Assembly (NCBI GenBank): GCA_015680905.1
Contig: CM027385.1
Location: 27,286,501-27,350,500 of the forward strand
Length of the DNA: 64,000 nt
Direction of reading: 5' to 3'
Source of the DNA: Coptis chinensis
Taxonomy: Eukaryota; Streptophyta; Magnoliopsida; Ranunculales; Ranunculaceae
The position numbers and the translations under genes are program-made. Positions 63,852 through 64,000 of this stretch are shown piece by piece (position 1 is the first letter of the stretch; every line of letters starts with the position of its first letter). The notes beneath the pieces are model-generated. The model worked only from the letters and a program-made list of their open reading frames with translations, made no database searches and had not been told where the DNA came from.

Positions 63852-64000
63852 TGATAAGAGCCCAAAACTGTAGTTTTAACCCCTTAACAATCGTACTTTT
63901 AGACCAATTATGTGAGTAATAATTAATAGTTAATACTGATTATTTGTTTTTATGCGTTTCAGGCTTCAAAGTCAATTATGTGCAGAAATGTGCCACTTTG
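63852..64000 (+). repeat. 3' LTR of element C (start only)
   Basis: TGATAAGAGCCCAAAACTG, then the same words as the LTRs of element A, including TTTTTATGCGTTTCAGGCTT at +110. Cut by the window end. Confidence 0.9.

Larger units (their letters stand above)
55563..64000 (+). mobile_element. Athila-like element C, non-autonomous, 5' part missing, continues past the window
   Basis: The plus strand holds the gag C-terminus, protease, a small ORF, ORF1, ORF2, conserved 3' region, polypurine tract and the start of the 3' LTR at 63852. RT and integrase are absent between protease and ORF1. The element's gag is cut at 55563 by the LTR of element B. The N-terminal part of gag and the 5' LTR are not in the window. 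The 3' LTR start is about 90 percent or more identical to that of element A over 150 bp, so the two are one family. Confidence 0.88.

Noticed and set aside
1-64000. tRNA, rRNA or other stable RNA genes
   Set aside because: I looked for tRNA-like clover-leaf sequence and rRNA words and saw none beyond primer-binding sites complementary to tRNA ends.

Overview
This is a gene-poor, AT-rich, repeat-dense stretch of a plant nuclear genome, probably a eudicot. Every sizeable coding signal I can read belongs to a transposable element or to a host-gene fragment carried by one, and I see no intact host gene. The plant assignment rests on Ty3/gypsy (Tat- and Athila-like), Ty1/copia, plant-type LINE and CACTA elements, and on captured exons resembling a chromomethylase, a peroxisomal long-chain acyl-CoA synthetase and a HUA1-like CCCH zinc-finger gene.

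Left part (1-14.3 kb): a minus-strand Tat-type gypsy element (LTR, gag, protease, RT, RNase H, second RNase H, integrase running off the left edge). Its RT gene is cut twice by CACTA transposons, at 1892-6311 (target duplication AAG) and 6488-11254 (target duplication GAA). Removing both with one duplication copy each restores the RT reading frame. Neither CACTA shows a transposase. Both carry intron-containing pieces of host genes.

Middle left (14.3-30.2 kb): an LTR fragment, a TTG/GT microsatellite, a decayed plus-strand copia pol with a probable LTR, the 3' end of a LINE with a damaged RNase H, a probable solo LTR, and a minus-strand copia that is 5' truncated and interrupted by a 1.42-kb solo LTR.

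Right part (30.2-64 kb): a three-level nest of related Athila-like elements. Element C (plus strand, 55563 to beyond 64000) had its gag broken by element B (minus strand, 5' LTR 54114-55562). B in turn had its own gag broken by element A (minus strand, 42759-51999, LTRs about 3 percent diverged, 5-bp target duplication with one mismatch). B carries gag, protease, RT, RNase H and integrase. A and C lack RT and integrase. All three keep one or two extra ORFs of unknown function (called ORF1 and ORF2 here), small ORFs and a highly conserved untranslated 3' region. The 3' LTR of B, the 5' half of C and the 5' part of the second copia are all absent, which points to one deletion or rearrangement breakpoint near 30178.

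The most interesting pattern is the modular build of the A/B/C group. Blocks of leader plus ORF each end in a polypurine-tract-like GTTTGGGGG motif, the leaders contain element-specific GC-rich repeats, and the ORF2 leader has a TATA-like core. The LTRs share a splice-acceptor-like CAG about 110 nt from their outer end. All sequence comparisons here were made by eye within the window; family names come from recalled protein motifs, not from searches.
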